Positions 12,491 to 25,019 of a stretch of 64,000 nt of DNA are shown here, in pieces. The position numbers and the translations under genes are program-made. The notes under the pieces were generated by a model. The model saw only the letters and a program-made list of their open reading frames with translations. It did not search any database and was not told where the DNA came from. The stretch spans positions 42,707 to 106,706 of the forward strand of contig MU129110.1 in NCBI GenBank assembly GCA_014904985.1, read 5' to 3'. Each line of letters starts with the position of its first letter. Position 1 is the stretch's first letter. The stretch is from Hydnum rufescens UP504 (lineage: Eukaryota > Basidiomycota > Agaricomycetes > Cantharellales > Hydnaceae).

Positions 12491-13188
12491 AGTGCAGCCC
12501 CTATCTGGATCATGTGATGGATCTGCGAGTCCAGAATCGGAACTAGGCCCGGTCTGCGTCGTTACATAATCACAATTCATCGCCCTTAAGGCAATAGGAT
12601 GGCTTGGAAGAGCAGGCAAGTCATCCAGTCTTGAAGAAAGATGGCAAGTTGAATTGCCTTGTCCAAAGAAAATGGACTTGAAGTAGGGCATAAACTGCCC
12701 CTTTTTGATGAGGACTGTTGAAGTCCGGCGGATAGTCAATAAATTGACTGTTGGACATGGTAAAGGAATGAGGCGATATTATGGGTTGGAAAGGGGTAGG
12801 AATCCAATTGATTTCTTGAATAAATGAATGGCAATAAAATTAAATGAGCGCAGTGACATATAATTGATTCATTCATAGGGAAAATGGCCTTGGATGAGGA
12901 TTTCTATGGTGTAGGGATTTATCCCTCCAACACCAGTGGAAAGCTTCTCCCACAGGGAGTTTGGTGCTGCCCCGGGTTTAGCTAACTTCTGCTTACTTAA
13001 TACTGTAGCAGTCTAGTAGCCAATCTGGGTCATCCTGAATGTATCTTTTTTCCATTCACTCAGTCTGCTATTCGCAGTGCACTGAACTGTGCACTGCGAC
13101 CTACATACTGCGTGACACTAGTCATGAACATCACTAGTCATGAACATCTCTGGTCCTACTGAACCTGGGAATACATCCGTCATGTCTG

Positions 13189-13730
13189 TTGTGGAAGATA
13201 AAAACCTCCAGTATCAGAAAATGCGGAATCACACCACTTCCAGCCATTGGACGATCACATGACCAATTACAAAATTAATTACAGCTACGTGTGGAAATCG
13301 AATTCGTTCCATAACTCCATCAGTTTTGATCGGAGAGGTACGCCCATATAATGATTAGAAAGCTACGATTCACACCTTTCGAACGGTACCAAACACAAGT
13401 TGAACGAACCAAAACTGCACTCTCCAGGCCAATTTTACTATCAAAATCCGGAATTTTCAGTAAAAAACGAATTTCTCCGTCAGTTTGCGTCCAATCCTCT
13501 CGAAACAACTGCACCTAGAAAGATATAAAAAATCCGCATCCACCGGTACTAAGCACGCGAAGAACAGATAAAAACTGAACTCTACAGAATGATAATACTA
13601 TCAGAATCAACACCCATCAGTAAAAAACGAATTTCTCTGTCAGTTTACACCAGATCTGCTCAGAACCACCGCGCCCAGAAAGCTGTTGAAAATCCGCATC
13701 TAATGATACCAAGAGCGTCTATTACAGATG
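13189..13730 (+). repeat. Third copy of the ~540-bp repeat
   Basis: It starts GTGGAAGATAAAAACCTCC and follows copies A and B at 10311-11390 throughout. This copy retains many more CpG dinucleotides than A and B (for example AACGAATTTCTCCG, ATCCGCATC), so it is younger or less methylated than they are. Confidence 0.8.
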
Positions 13731-14340
13731 CAAACTGCTGTTTCTGCATCGAATCCCATCCCATGCACTTGTCCCCATTATCAACCAGCAACAAAACACC
13801 TTAACCATTGGACTATGCCCAAATTAATCTCCAAAACCCAGAGATATCCTTTCATTTCACCTCCAGAATGCTCCACATGGTCAGTGACCACATGCTCCAA
13901 GCATTCCACATGCTCAGCAAATTGGTGACATCACCCCCCCTCATGATTCCTTTTGTTCTCTTTATGAATGACATCACTATGACATCACACTCTATGGATT
14001 ACTCAGCTATGACCGCATTATGACATCATAGTTTTATTACTCTTTTGTTCTGCTCCACTATGACCTCATAGTTTTATTAACTCTTTTGTTCTCACATATG
14101 ACTCACCCATGAGGGAGTCATATTTCTTAAACACAGCCACCTTCAGAAAGGTATAAAAGCTGGTAGATTTCCTGTATCCCCCCATCATCTCCTCTCTGGA
14201 AATCATCACTGTCAACCACTGTCAACTTTTCTGCTTGCCTCTAAAGAACAGTCTATCTATAAGCCATCTGGAGCTAAGTCATCTTCAAGGTTGTTGAGAC
14301 AAAGCCACTGGTAGCCCTCTACATGAATCACTAAAGCCAA
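13731..14340 (+). other. Possible LTR-like promoter segment
   Basis: The stretch has repeated TGACATCA/TGACATCAC motifs (about 13925-14030), two near-identical pieces ending CTCATAGTTTTATTA, and a TATA box (GTATAAAAGC, about 14151-14160) followed by a pyrimidine-rich leader. This layout suits a retrotransposon LTR or another RNA polymerase II promoter, but neither ends nor a target duplication are clear. Confidence 0.35.
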
Positions 14341-14553
14341 GGATAGTTGCAGGACCTAAGGTTAGAGTTGCTGGACATCCAAGGAAAAGTAAGCATAACG
14401 AAATATGTATCAGGTTTTGAAGAAAGAAGGAAGAAACATACTAACAAAACTAACCAAGCACTGACCAGTCTGTAGCCCACAGATATCCGCATTTTGACCA
14501 GGAGAACGTAAACAAGAGTACACAAATATCAGTAAACTGACCAACACAACACG

Positions 14554-14712
14554 AACGATGTATAAGCCTTTCAACAAGCATCCCCAATGTATAAGCCTTT
14601 CCACAAGCATCCCCAACATATAAACCTTTCCACAAGCATCCTACATGACATATAAGCCTTTCTATAAGCATCCTACACAACGTATAAGCCTTTCTATAAG
14701 CATCCCCAATGA
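14554..14712 (+). repeat. ~31-bp minisatellite, five copies
   Basis: The unit is roughly GTATAAGCCTTTCYAYAAGC followed by ATCCYMMAAY and is repeated about five times with small changes. The changes sit mainly at the junctions. It is not coding. Confidence 0.85.
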
Positions 14713-14842
14713 TATATCATTGACTACAGCCAGTCCATATCCCATCCTATTCTCCACTGAACACCATACACATCTTGCAGAGAGTGATCAACCATTGAAG
14801 CAAACCAACCCAATGAATAACAACAGAAATACAGTCTCCCAT

Positions 14843-15391
14843 CTACACACTGGCTGAACCAGATTTTGATTTGACATTCATCAAAGCTCCCAACCCTTGT
14901 TCTATAGCACTCCCACTGTTGGCATCTAATTCAGCATTCCCAGCACTTGCAATCCCTGGTGCCCACATTGAATTGATGAAATTAAAAATACAATATGCTG
15001 AACAAGGGTTGTAAGCCATTGGAGGGATATTTTTGGCAAGTTGCTCATCAATGTATGTGGTGGCATGCCATACACAGCAGATATGTTTTGTATGAGGGAA
15101 TGTGGTACCCATGGCTTTGATTTCACTGCTCTCTTTGTCAGGGAGTATGAATTTGACATTTGGACATTTCCTCACATAGTATGCCAGAAAGTCATTCAAG
15201 ACCCATCCCTTAGCACCACTAGCAGCAGTACCATTGGTTGACACATGCATAAAGAATCCAAGGGGTATTCCCTGACTGTTGGCCTCAGCCATAACTGTTG
15301 ACATTTCATACCCTGCTGCATTTGTATTAACTGTGGCCCTAGGAATCATATTTATGTCCTGTGTCTCTTTGTTTTCACTTACATGTCCCAT
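14843..15391 (-). pseudogene. MULE transposase catalytic (DDE) segment
   Basis: The 182-codon frame has the MULE hallmarks: an initial catalytic-type stretch with VSTNGTAASGAKGWVLNDFL, then PDKESSEIKAMGTTFP (the D of the second catalytic motif), and the conserved CVWHAT (C/W-H motif). It ends in a TAG near the boundary with the inserted repeats. The rest of the protein continues at 10160. The family cuts and pastes DNA flanked by long terminal repeats. It is not functional as it stands. Confidence 0.75.
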
Positions 15392-16026
15392 CCAATGCCA
15401 ATTCTACTGTGTGTGTTGCCCATGAGTGAGTGGAGTTTTTCAGTGCAAATGCAATGATGTGAATTCCAGGTTCCTCACAAATTACTATTATTTCAATATT
15501 CTGGCCATTGTCAGCCTTCAAAAGTAATTGGGCTGAGGCAACTTGATCCTTATCAAGCCTCCAAATGTTTCATTTACTTGCACCCATTCAGAATAGACTT
15601 GTCATAGTGTAAAGTCAGGGTTCAGATGTGATAGCAGAATCTCTTTCCAAATCTAGCTCAGAAGTAATGGCAGTGAGCATATGAAATTATGATGGCCCTG
15701 AAACCCTTACTTCAGATGGTACAGAGTTTTTCCTTCACTCAATAAGCTCCTTAATTTTGGTAGGGATTGAAATGTTGGCATAGGGAATGTGGTTTTGTCA
15801 GTGCTGGAATACAATTTGGAGAATATGCTCATGCATAGAGCTTACTGTAACATGAAGCTGCCCTTTACAGGCAAAATGTGACATATGCCAGTGATCATGA
15901 TGGTGGGTCTCATCAGGATTCAGTGGATTTATGGTCTGATTACCCTCTGCCTGGGCATGATAATACACAAATGTGTCTGATTCATTACTAGAGTGTTGTC
16001 AGTCATATCTAGGAATACAACAATTT

Positions 16027-16446
16027 TTAATTCATCATAGGTGGCAAGTAATGGAAAAAAAACACTTGCATGAATCTCCACTGACATATCTTGTCTATTT
16101 CCCTTACCAAGGCATCAGATATATCTTTTTGGGTGCCATCTAAGTCTGGGTCCAGCTGTGTGATGTCCACAATGTGATCCAAGGCTATAGAATCATGAAG
16201 TCCCCCTTCTAGCTTGGTTCTGAATACATCCCAGCAGCTTTCCAGTTGATCCAAAGAAACCTGACTCTGACCTTGTTGAGGCTGGCCACTCAGTTCAGAA
16301 TTTTTTTTCTTTGGGCACTTGCTGTTGGCTTCCTTGATAGCAAAAGAGGACTTGTGGCATGTTTTCAATTGTCTCATTGCATTTACCAAAAATGGGAATA
16401 AGTTGGGATCACCCTGAAATGGACAACAAGTACACTGTTGTGACAT
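16027..16446 (-). pseudogene. MULE transposase N-terminal fragment
   Basis: The frame is 139 codons and starts with a Cys-containing segment (SQQCTCCPFQGDP). The middle is basic and polar, and it ends WRFMQVFFFHYLPP. It is assigned to the MULE by position and orientation rather than by a strong motif. The frame is then lost until 15391. Confidence 0.45.
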
Positions 16447-17131
16447 GGCAAGAAACCAATGACCAAAATGGTAGGTGAGTGAATCCAGACAGAAGGTTGT
16501 TTTGAGCTTATGAAATCATTATGTAATCATCATGTGATCTGCATCATTTTCAGGTCTTATTGGATAAAATTCAAAGGGATGTGGTATTGATCATCATTAG
16601 ACAAGGGAGAGTCAATAGTCCTATAAAGAGAAGAGGAGAAGTCCAGCCATTCTAAGCACTGGCTTCAAATGGGAGGGCTGTGAATGAGGCTAAGCACTAG
16701 CTTTGCCTTGGACTTGGGAGAAGCAGAAGGAAGGAGGATATTGGGAGGGGAAGTGGGAGCAGCTGACCAAAGGGGCTCAGCTACTATCTAAGGGCAGAAG
16801 GGGGGGTTAGCTAGTACACTAGATGTATGTACTTACTTTTCAGAGTCACACTCATATGTGACTCTCCCTTATCCATCTCTACTCTGTGCTCTGTGGCAAT
16901 GGATCATGGGTGCTTGGTGTGGCTGAGTCATTACACAACTTGATTGTGCAGTTGGGGTGTGACTGTGTGGGTTTCATGGTTCTCATGAGTGTGAAGAGGT
17001 CTGGGTAGGCTATTGCACAGGGTCCCCATGGGGGAATTCAGGACCTCCCACCCTGCAGGGCTGAAAACCTTCCCCTGTGACTCATGGGGGTGGGGGCCAT
17101 GGGATACATAACAGGGTTGAAAACCCCCCCC
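16447..17131. other. No gene seen
   Basis: Purine-rich DNA with poly-C/poly-G runs (17125-17137). Possibly the MULE 5' end and intergenic DNA. Confidence 0.35.
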
Positions 17132-17547
17132 CCCCACGAGTGTTATCACCCCCTCTGTCAAGCATTACTTGAGGCAGTGCAGGGGCGGAATTTCTGGCAT
17201 GTGGGGTGGTGCTGAGGATCATCCACCCTTAATTGCCGTGCAGCAAAATGCTGAGTCAACCCGCAGTATATAATCAACTTAAATTAAAGATACCATGTAG
17301 CCTGAAATAATGGAAACAAAATCTGATTAAGCTGGGCTTCTGCCTCCTGTGGTGAACCAGAAGGACTTACTGGTTCATCACAGGAGGCAGAGATTTTTTA
17401 TTATTTCGGGTCACATGATATCTTTGTTAATACTGCGGGTTGACTCAGCATTTTGTTGCATGGATGGGTGGTCTCCAGCACCACCCAAAAATTCCGCCCC
17501 TTCACTGCCTCAAATAACACTCAACAGAGGGGGTGATAACACCTGGG
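17132..17547. repeat. 0.41-kb foldback element (MITE-like palindrome)
   Basis: The ends GTGTTATCACCCCCTCTGT and ACAGAGGGGGTGATAACAC mirror each other. The arms continue inward (for example GCTGAGTCAACCCGCAGTAT facing its complement) to a short loop between GGTGAACCAG and CTGGTTCATCAC at about 17360. Poly-C and poly-G tracts flank it. There is no coding sequence. It lies directly upstream of the large unknown gene. Confidence 0.88.
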
Positions 17548-17599
17548 GGGGTGGCAAATAGAATTATCCACACTATTACGAAAATTTCCGGGACTGCAG

Positions 17600-20500
17600 A
17601 AGCAAATTGACCACATGCCTACTTCCAGGGGGAGCAGCAGCATCCCTTCTTCAAGCACGTTGTTGATGTCTGCGATGAGTACCAGCCCTGCTGTTTTGAG
17701 CGGGGGGGGGTAATCTTGCTTCATCAAGTTCAAATCCGAATCGCGAGTTGGAGCCTGGCTCTGTCACAAGCGGAGAGGGCGCACTCATTCCCTCAAGTTT
17801 GCAGATTGATGTTCTCAATAGGAAGACGTGTCTGGAATCTGATGACCAGATGCCACTTCCAATGTCGATGGATCTTCTAGGTTTTCCCTCTCCCAGTGAC
17901 TGGAAAGTGGCCAACCAAAAAGTGCAAGAGAGGATCGGTATGTCTGTTTACTCTGCTGAAGAGAAGAATTGAACTAAGGGCTTTACGCATCATCTAGATT
18001 CCTCAAATGTTGTGAATATATACAACATTCTGGAATGGTTGGTGGTATACACCAACTCGTTGCGAAATTTTCAGTTCTTAGGTCACTGGCATGGCCCTGA
18101 TGACATTTACAACGTGGCTGGACACTTGCCTAAGCATTCGAGCCGGCCCCCGCCCTTGATTTCCCCCACAGACTTCACTATTGTTCCCCATACGTTTAAC
18201 CAATTTCAGCCTTGGTATGCCTATATCAGGTGCTTGAAGTCCAATCCCCCCTTCGTCAGTGACTCTGTCTACGATAGAGTCAATGGCGTAAGGCGCCTCT
18301 CATATCCTTATTACAACAAGTGCTGGAAATTCTTCCAAACATCTGAGGCGCTGTACAAGGGGTGGCTGGAAGTTGCTCGGGATTGGCTGGGGAACGAGTC
18401 ACAATGGCCAAAAGCACCAGTTGCGCCAGCTACATCGTCACTATGCGATGAACTTGAAGATATCCAACACAAGAACAAGGACGTACTCCACGTCAATGGC
18501 CCTATCATCACTGCCTATGAATTCAATGGCTATGCCAGCTACCTGATGTTTTGTTGCATTGACAAGCTTGTGGAAACATTCAAGGCCGACGCCCCTGTCT
18601 TCTGCTTCGACGACAGAATTATTGGTGCTGTGTTTGGGAACTCTGTTGGCGACAAGGAGACAGTTTGGCATGAGGAGCTTGAACGACAAGGCATTCCAAT
18701 TTGGATCGTGCAGGAATTGAGGAGTCGCTGGGATACATTTCGTGACAGACATAGCCCAAATGATGTTTTGTTGGCTCCCTCTCATGTTGCAGAAGCAAGG
18801 AAGAATCCTCATGATTTGCATCATCGGCATCTTCGTTTGGAAATACCACTTCTTCATGTATGGCATCTGACACCTTGGCATACCATGAGCCCCAACCAAT
18901 ACATTATGGGAGACAATGCAACTCTGGAGGGTCTATTCCTTAAAAAGGTTCAGACTGTAACTACTGGGTTATTCAAGTATCGCATGACCAGGTCCCATCT
19001 GGATGATTTGGTTAACGCACTTCATGAATCAGGATCCTTGCCTCCTGCCTTCCTTAAACCTCTCAACCCCCCCAACCCAGAGGTCAATCCATCCAATCCT
19101 GAGGTCGAGTTGAGGATTTGGGATGGATTCGATGAAGATGAAGGTGAAGATGGAGATGACGATTATGATACGATGTCCTTAGTCGACGATACGTTGCAGC
19201 AGGGTGTGCTTGAAGTGGATGATGACTTCCAGGCACGTGTGGACCAGGAAAATAGCAGGAAGGTGGAACAGGCAAAAGAGGAAGAAGAAGGCCAAATGCT
19301 TGTCGCTGCTGCGTATAGTGGAGACTTTAGGGCTATTGAAACCATCAAGCAGATTCTCAGGAATGCTACAGGCAAGAGGGTCGGCAAATCACACAGAGGG
19401 AAGCCGCCATGAAGTTATCTCGAGATTTACCTCGATAAGCATTGGGATCCTTACTGTGCTCAGAGACTGACTGGTCAACGACGAAGAGGCTTGGCATATG
19501 GCCAACAGGTTTGCTTACCTCGACAACTTTTCTTCCCCCCATCATCCTCACCATCATCAGTTCCTGAGCCTCCTGCCCCTACCCCTGCCGATCTCCCTGT
19601 TTCCGTCATGCCTTCTGATGCTGTCGTTTCTTCGCCTGCCCCTGTCATACCTCCCGCCCCTTCCTCGCCTGCCCCCGCTGTGCCTGCGTGTCCTACCCCC
19701 GTTGTGCCTCCTGCCCCCGCCATGCCTGTGCCTCCTGCTCCTGCTGTGCCTCCTGCTCCTGCTGTGCCTCCTGCTCCCGCTGTGCCTCCTGCTCCTGCTG
19801 TGCCTCCTGCTCCTGCTGTGCCTGCCCCGCTGTGCCTCCTGCCCTCGCTGTGCCTCCTGCTCCTACCATGCCCCCCACCATATCTCCAACTCCCTCTCGC
19901 CATCACAATGATGATGATGATGATCTTGTGAGTTTGAGACCCGGATCGGACGAGGAGAGAGATTTACTGGACACCGTTCATCATTTTAACCAACTGACTG
20001 TAACCCCAGCGGTGGGAAACTCGGTTGGTCCATCGCAGAGACAACGCAATGATGAAGTGCTGGCTGTCTTGAGGGGAATGGAATGGCTGGCTCTCAACCC
20101 TCAATCCACCCATCCCAGGGAGGCCCATTCATCTTGGGATCAAAGGCCCCAGAAGTCACAACAAGGGCCCAGGGAACATGAATGCGAGTCTCAGGTCAGG
20201 CACGAAAAGGTGCAGGGTCAGGAGGGCGAACGTTCGTATGAAGACGAACGCCACAACCATGAACAGGACAATGAACGCCACTGCCGTGAATTGGAAAACG
20301 AACACTGTCATCGTGAATGGGAAGATGAACGCCATCGTCGCGAATTGGAAGTCAGACGTCATCATCATGAATGGGAAGATGAGCAGCGTCCCGTGAACAT
20401 GAAGGTGAATGGCGTCATCGTGAAGGTGGTGATCTATGGCGTCATCGCAAACATGAGCCCATCCATGAGCTTGGTTGGGGGTCTGGACACGAAAGGGAGC

Positions 20501-21693
20501 AGTCTCTGCATGGTCGGTTAGATTCTGTGTGCAGCATGGGTTCGTCGGGAATGGGCTTTCCGCAGGGCAGACACTTTTCCAATGATGGGAAAGGGAACAC
20601 CCGCTATGTGTGGCACCACGATGCTGGGAGCCACTCTTATTCTGCTGGCAGAGATGGGAAGGCTGGGCCAAGTAAATATGCGGAACATGCAGAGCCTATG
20701 GGATGGGCTGCAACGAACATTGCTGGACCCAGTAGCTATTCCCAACAGGCCCCCTCCAGGAAACTTCCTACTGCCCCGCGCTCCATGGATCCCCCCCTCC
20801 CTGCCCCTCCCGTCGTTCCCACCACTATGGTACCACAATGTGGTGCTATGCCATTGAAGTCTTGGTATTGCATCGATATCAGTCCAATCCCTGAGAAGCA
20901 CGACCGGGACCCTCAAAGATGCACGGACATCAGGTGGGTGCTCAAGCTGCGACAATGGGATTGCCTTGCTGCTCGCAAGAGCAAGCCCAGTCGTCATAAG
21001 GGTGCCCCATACCATATGTTTCTCATGTTCAAATCTCTGGCCAGGCGAGATGCTTGTCAAGCACATCTTTGGGGGACTCAGGAAGCCAACGAATTGACAT
21101 CTGTGGAGACGATGGTCTGGGAGCAGCCCATCCAGAATTTTATGGGCCTAGTGGATGTGTACTACATTGATCAAGTGTATGCGCATGCACGGTCAGAAAT
21201 TGAATTGAAGGAACTTCTCGATGTCGGCCCTCCCCCCCTCGCTATGGCCAGCTCGCTTGGTGAATTATTCCTTGACTATCAAAGGCATCCCCCTATTCCA
21301 GTCGATAAAGCCAAACTTGTAGCCAGAAAGATGGATATCACCGACATCTCAGTATCCTGGTACAGTGCTCAACTGGCCTCAGCTCCTCCTGGGTCAATAA
21401 CATTGTGGATGTGTCGATTGGAGATGATGATGTTGTCATACATCGATAAACTGGATGTTGGGGGTATTGCATTGCACTTCCAGGAGCCAATTAGGCAGAC
21501 GGGCAGTGGTACAATGGTTGCAGATTTTCGCCGGATTGCTAGGTGGAAACAGCAGGATGTGCGCAAGGAAGGCTCGCAATTGAAGACAACTGAGGCCAAA
21601 GAAGAGACATTTGGGCGAATGAAGTCAAGTTCAATTTGGAGACTGATTTTAGACCTGACTGTAGAACGGCCTTCGTATCCATCAACCGGCTAA
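17600..21693 (+). pseudogene. Large gene of unknown family, broken by two TGA codons and frameshifts
   Basis: One reading frame runs from about 17710 to 19890 and is interrupted only by TGA at 17970-17972 and 19410-19412. It then shifts within a Pro/Ala-rich tract to the frame ending at 20390, and again to the frame that ends at TAA 21693. Together this is about 1,300 codons. The order is a Ser-rich leader with [14 protein letters not shown], a globular N-terminal domain (from WHGPDDIYNVAGHLPKH to LFKYRMTRSHLDDLV), an acidic tract, the Pro/Ala tract, a His/Arg/Glu coiled-coil-like repeat (HREWEDERHRRELE), and a C-terminal domain with IRWVLKLRQWDCLAARKSK. A one-base longer G run at 17702 also shifts the leader. 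I do not recognise the family. The same leader recurs at 51.5 kb, so this is a dispersed, probably transposon-linked gene. Confidence 0.6.
19540..19885 (+). repeat. Pro/Ala-coding low-complexity tract (~15-bp repeat)
   Basis: The repeat is CCTCCTGCTCCTGCTGTG with variants, about 12 times, encoding PPAPAV in the gene frame. Indels of non-multiples of three here have shifted the frame of the host gene. Open frames on the opposite strand in this tract are artefacts of the repeat. Confidence 0.85.
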
Positions 21694-22763
21694 GATAATC
21701 CTATTCACGGTGGTCGTTATCATCATCTCCCTCATTCCCCTTGCATTTGTTGCGATCCTCATCACCTTCATCGCCATTACCCTCCTCATCATCACCTTCA
21801 TCGCCTTTCCTTGTTCTGCCTTTACCTTCCTCCGTCTTTGTGACAACATCTTTAATTTTTTTATTCCCTCCTCCTTTTTGCACCTTTGTACTTCGCATCT
21901 AGAATTTTATGCCGTTAATAAATGTAATGTCAGAAGCAAACTTGGTGTTGAGTTGTTGAATTCAAGCTTTTTTCCTCAACTCAATCGCGCTTCATTGTCC
22001 ATATGCTCTGATAACACCAGTCGCGGGGTTGTAGACACATACAATTGTGTTTGCCCTCACACAGTCCATCAAACTTTTTATTACTTGAGCTTCAAACGAA
22101 GTTGTAAGTTGTGCTCTGTTGCATCTAATCTCCATGTACACCTTGGAGGATCCCCTGATTTTCGCTCGATACAGGTCAGCACACTTACACGCTCACCACC
22201 CTCGACACACTTGTACACGTAGCACCAGCTGTGGGGTTGTAGGCACATATTCTTGTGTTTGCCCTCGTGCTATTCATCAAACCTTTTATTAACTTGGCCT
22301 CAAACGAAGCTGTGAGACTGGAATTGTACGGCGATTTTACCTTGCACTTCTACTTCAACTAGGTGACAAACAAAGAAGTTGAGTAGGGGACACACATAAG
22401 ATTGTGTGGTCCATCTTCACTTCTCTACAACTCAAGAGACCTACCTCGAAAGTTTGCCATGTTGACTCTTCTGCTCTCATGCCATCAAAATGCCCCCCAA
22501 GAATTTAAAGACCTACTGAAAGCCCAAGCCCCGAGGCAATGGCAGTCCGCCTGCCTCCAATGCAACTGTTTCTTCACTACAGCGGTTGCGTCCATACATA
22601 GAGTTAGATACAAGGGCACGGCTTGTGGAGTTCGGGAAAATCACACACCCAACTGCAGCTATGTCTAATAAAGCACTTGGAGAGCGTACTGGTTTTCCTC
22701 GTCGTGAGAACCGGTTAGACCAATCCTAGTCAACGGAAACTGAATGTTCTGGTCCACCTCGTC
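21694..22763. other. Intergenic with a ~205-bp tandem duplication
   Basis: Two related copies at about 22012-22110 and 22217-22318 share GGGGTTGTAG, GTGTTTGCCCTC and CAAACGAAG. CAT/CTTCAT-rich simple sequence occurs at 21715-21830. There is no gene with recognisable features. Confidence 0.5.
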
Positions 22764-22829
22764 ATGAAAACCGGTTGGCCAAACCATCTGGAACTCGTAC
22801 GCCTTTGCTGCCTGCTAATGCGCCCTCGT

Positions 22830-23012
22830 GACCTGTCCGTTTGCCTTCGCCATCTGTCCGTTTGCCTTCGCTGTCTGTCCGTTTGCCTTTGCCATCCTCC
22901 CGTTTGCCTTTGCAATCCGCTCATTCATCTTTGCAATCTGCCCATTCGCCTTTGCAATCTGCCTGTTCACCTTTGCGATCTGCCATTCACCTTTGCGATC
23001 TGCCATCCTCTT
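22830..23012 (+). repeat. 21-bp minisatellite
   Basis: About nine copies of a unit like TTTGCCTTTGCAATCTGCCCG. It is a multiple of three, so it is open in several frames on both strands. Reading frames through it therefore carry little weight. Confidence 0.85.
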
Positions 23013-23255
23013 TGCTGTCTTTCGCTCACCTTCATCAACTTCATCCAGGAGGTCTTTCCCCTGGATGCTGACCGTGAGGACAGTGTTCGCTGTTCGAAGG
23101 AACCATTGTTTCTATCCAATGGAGCTTCCCAAGTTGACAATGGTGATAACGATGCTCTCTTTTACAATCCGGATGAACGAGTAGATGATGACAAGGACGA
23201 AGGGTGCCAACTTCGGGGAAAGATGAAGACATTGAAGATGATGGCAGATGAGGAG

Positions 23256-23493
23256 NNNNNNNNNNNNNNNNNNNNNNNNNNNNNNNNNNNNNNNNNNNNN
23301 NNNNNNNNNNNNNNNNNNNNNNNNNNNNNNNNNNNNNNNNNNNNNNNNNNNNNNNNNNNNNNNNNNNNNNNNNNNNNNNNNNNNNNNNNNNNNNNNNNNN
23401 NNNNNNNNNNNNNNNNNNNNNNNNNNNNNNNNNNNNNNNNNNNNNNNNNNNNNNNNNNNNNNNNNNNNNNNNNNNNNNNNNNNNNNNNNNNNN
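23256..23493. other. Assembly gap (238 N)
   Basis: Run of N. The flanking sequence on both sides belongs to the unknown gene, so part of that gene is missing. Confidence 0.99.
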
Positions 23494-25019
23494 GTGGAAA
23501 TGCTTGGAATGCATTCCAGAGTAAACATCCTGAGGATCCTCAGAAGGAGACCCGTCCCCATCACCAGTACGTTGCTGAGGTTATTAAGCCTGCATATCAG
23601 GCCTTGATCACATCACATGGCGGAGCAGAGTTGTCTGAATGAAGCAAGGAGGCCCAGGAATTGGTGGCAGAGCATAAGAAACTCAAGTTGGGCTTTGCAA
23701 AGAAGGTTGGGTTGAGCCCTGCAAGATATCGGGAGTCAGCTCAACTCCTTAAAGCGTCGTTGGACGGATGATGCGTTGTCTGCCACATGGATGATATCCA
23801 TGTCGCGCCTTCCTTGTTTCGGGGCATCCAGACCTAGCTGCATCCAAGCATAATGCAGTTATATGTGGATCACCGGCAATGAAACAGTGGATTAAGGCGG
23901 TATTTCTGCCCACATCCACACACCTCCCCAAAATCCATTCACATATCCTTGTGGCACAAGGGGAGACAGGAATACATTTAACAACGGCTCCAAAACGATT
24001 CCTCCTGACATGCATGGCAGGTGGATGGCCTATACTGCTGAACTCACTTGGATTTTTGAAGAACAAAATGACGCAGCAATTGGGCCGAAGTTTCCTTGGA
24101 GCACAATCCTGGCATTCCTTATTCACATCGTTTATACATCTCTGGCTGGCCATCAAAATCCGAGTTTCCTAGTGTACTTGGGTTGATCGTATCCTCACTG
24201 CAGACGGAACATTGGACCAACTTGTGGAATCAGTTGTTTGCTGTGGAGGAGCACAAGTGCCTTGTAGTTAAACAGCTTGACATACCAGCCAGTGAGGACA
24301 TTTCGGATGATACTTGTCTCATCAGAGACAACAACAACTCAATGTTGTCTGTAGCGGACTGGCATGAGTATATCGGGAAACAAAAATCTGTTGCCTCTGG
24401 CAATGTTGGGACTTCAGGAGAACAGGCTAGGGAAGCGGGAAAACGACGGAAGAGGAAAGAAGTACCTGGGGGTGGGTCGGGGAAGGGAAAGAGGAGGAAG
24501 GTGCTTTCAAATCCGATTATAGATGAGGATGAGAGTCCTGAGCCATTGGTTGGAGGTGAGAGCCCTGAGCCATTGGTGGGAGGTGAGAGCCTTGAGGATC
24601 ACCAAGTTTCTGCGCCACCGGAACCCTTACAATCCAACATGTTTTGCAAAGTTTGCACTGGGGACATTGTTCAACCCATCCCTGACCAAGTACAACTTTG
24701 ACTTTGACAAGGAGATTCACTTCAACATGAATGGTTTGAATCCTAATGAGGGGACAAATTTGCTTGACTTTGTCAACCTGGCCAGTCCCCTGCCAACACA
24801 CTTAATCTTGACTTCTCTCAATTCCCAGACCTTGATATGTCTGAAAATCAAGATTTGTTATTGTGCCTGATGCTATAATATTTTCCAGTACATATTTTGT
24901 TAATAGATTTCTCCAGCAGTTGCTGACATTGAGTTGTGCTCTCCTTGCAACTACATACCCTGAACCAACTAAACAGGGAGCTGCCTAGAAAGGCAGGTAC
25001 AGACGACCACACCCGTTGA

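Larger units (their letters stand above)
8658..16446 (-). mobile_element. Decayed MULE (Mutator-like) DNA transposon with nested insertions
   Basis: Three blocks on the minus strand together follow the order of a basidiomycete MULE transposase: an N-terminal segment (16446-16027), a DDE catalytic segment (15391-14843), and a C-terminal region with a SWIM zinc finger (10160-8658, split by a solo LTR). Between 10160 and 14843 lie about 4.7 kb of unrelated repeats that interrupt the element. The interval 15392-16026 should hold more of the coding region but has no long open frame. The DNA is CpG-poor. The terminal inverted repeats were not located. Confidence 0.75.
22764..24702 (+). pseudogene. 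Second unknown large gene, fragmentary, spanning the N gap
   Basis: Left of the gap is an acidic segment. Right of it the frame reads SGNAWNAFQSKHPEDPQ and continues past a TGA at 23640-23642 into helical sequence (KEAQELVAEHKKLKLGF). After a frameshift it reads SAHIHTPPQNPF and MHGRWMAYTAELTWIFEEQ. Then 24130-24701 carries EHWTNLWNQLFAVEEHKCLVV, a basic nuclear-localisation-like block (KRRKRKEV, KGKRRKV) and two and a half copies of SPEPLVGGE. I cannot name the family. It resembles lineage-specific repeated basidiomycete proteins of nuclear type. Broken as assembled. Confidence 0.45.

Noticed and set aside
19475..19906. Gly/Ala-rich minus-strand ORFs opposite the Pro tract
   Set aside because: Mirror of a simple repeat; the plus-strand frame continues into non-repetitive protein on both sides.
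22764..23184. Several long frames through the 21-bp repeat
   Set aside because: A unit length divisible by three keeps all frames open, so openness is not evidence.
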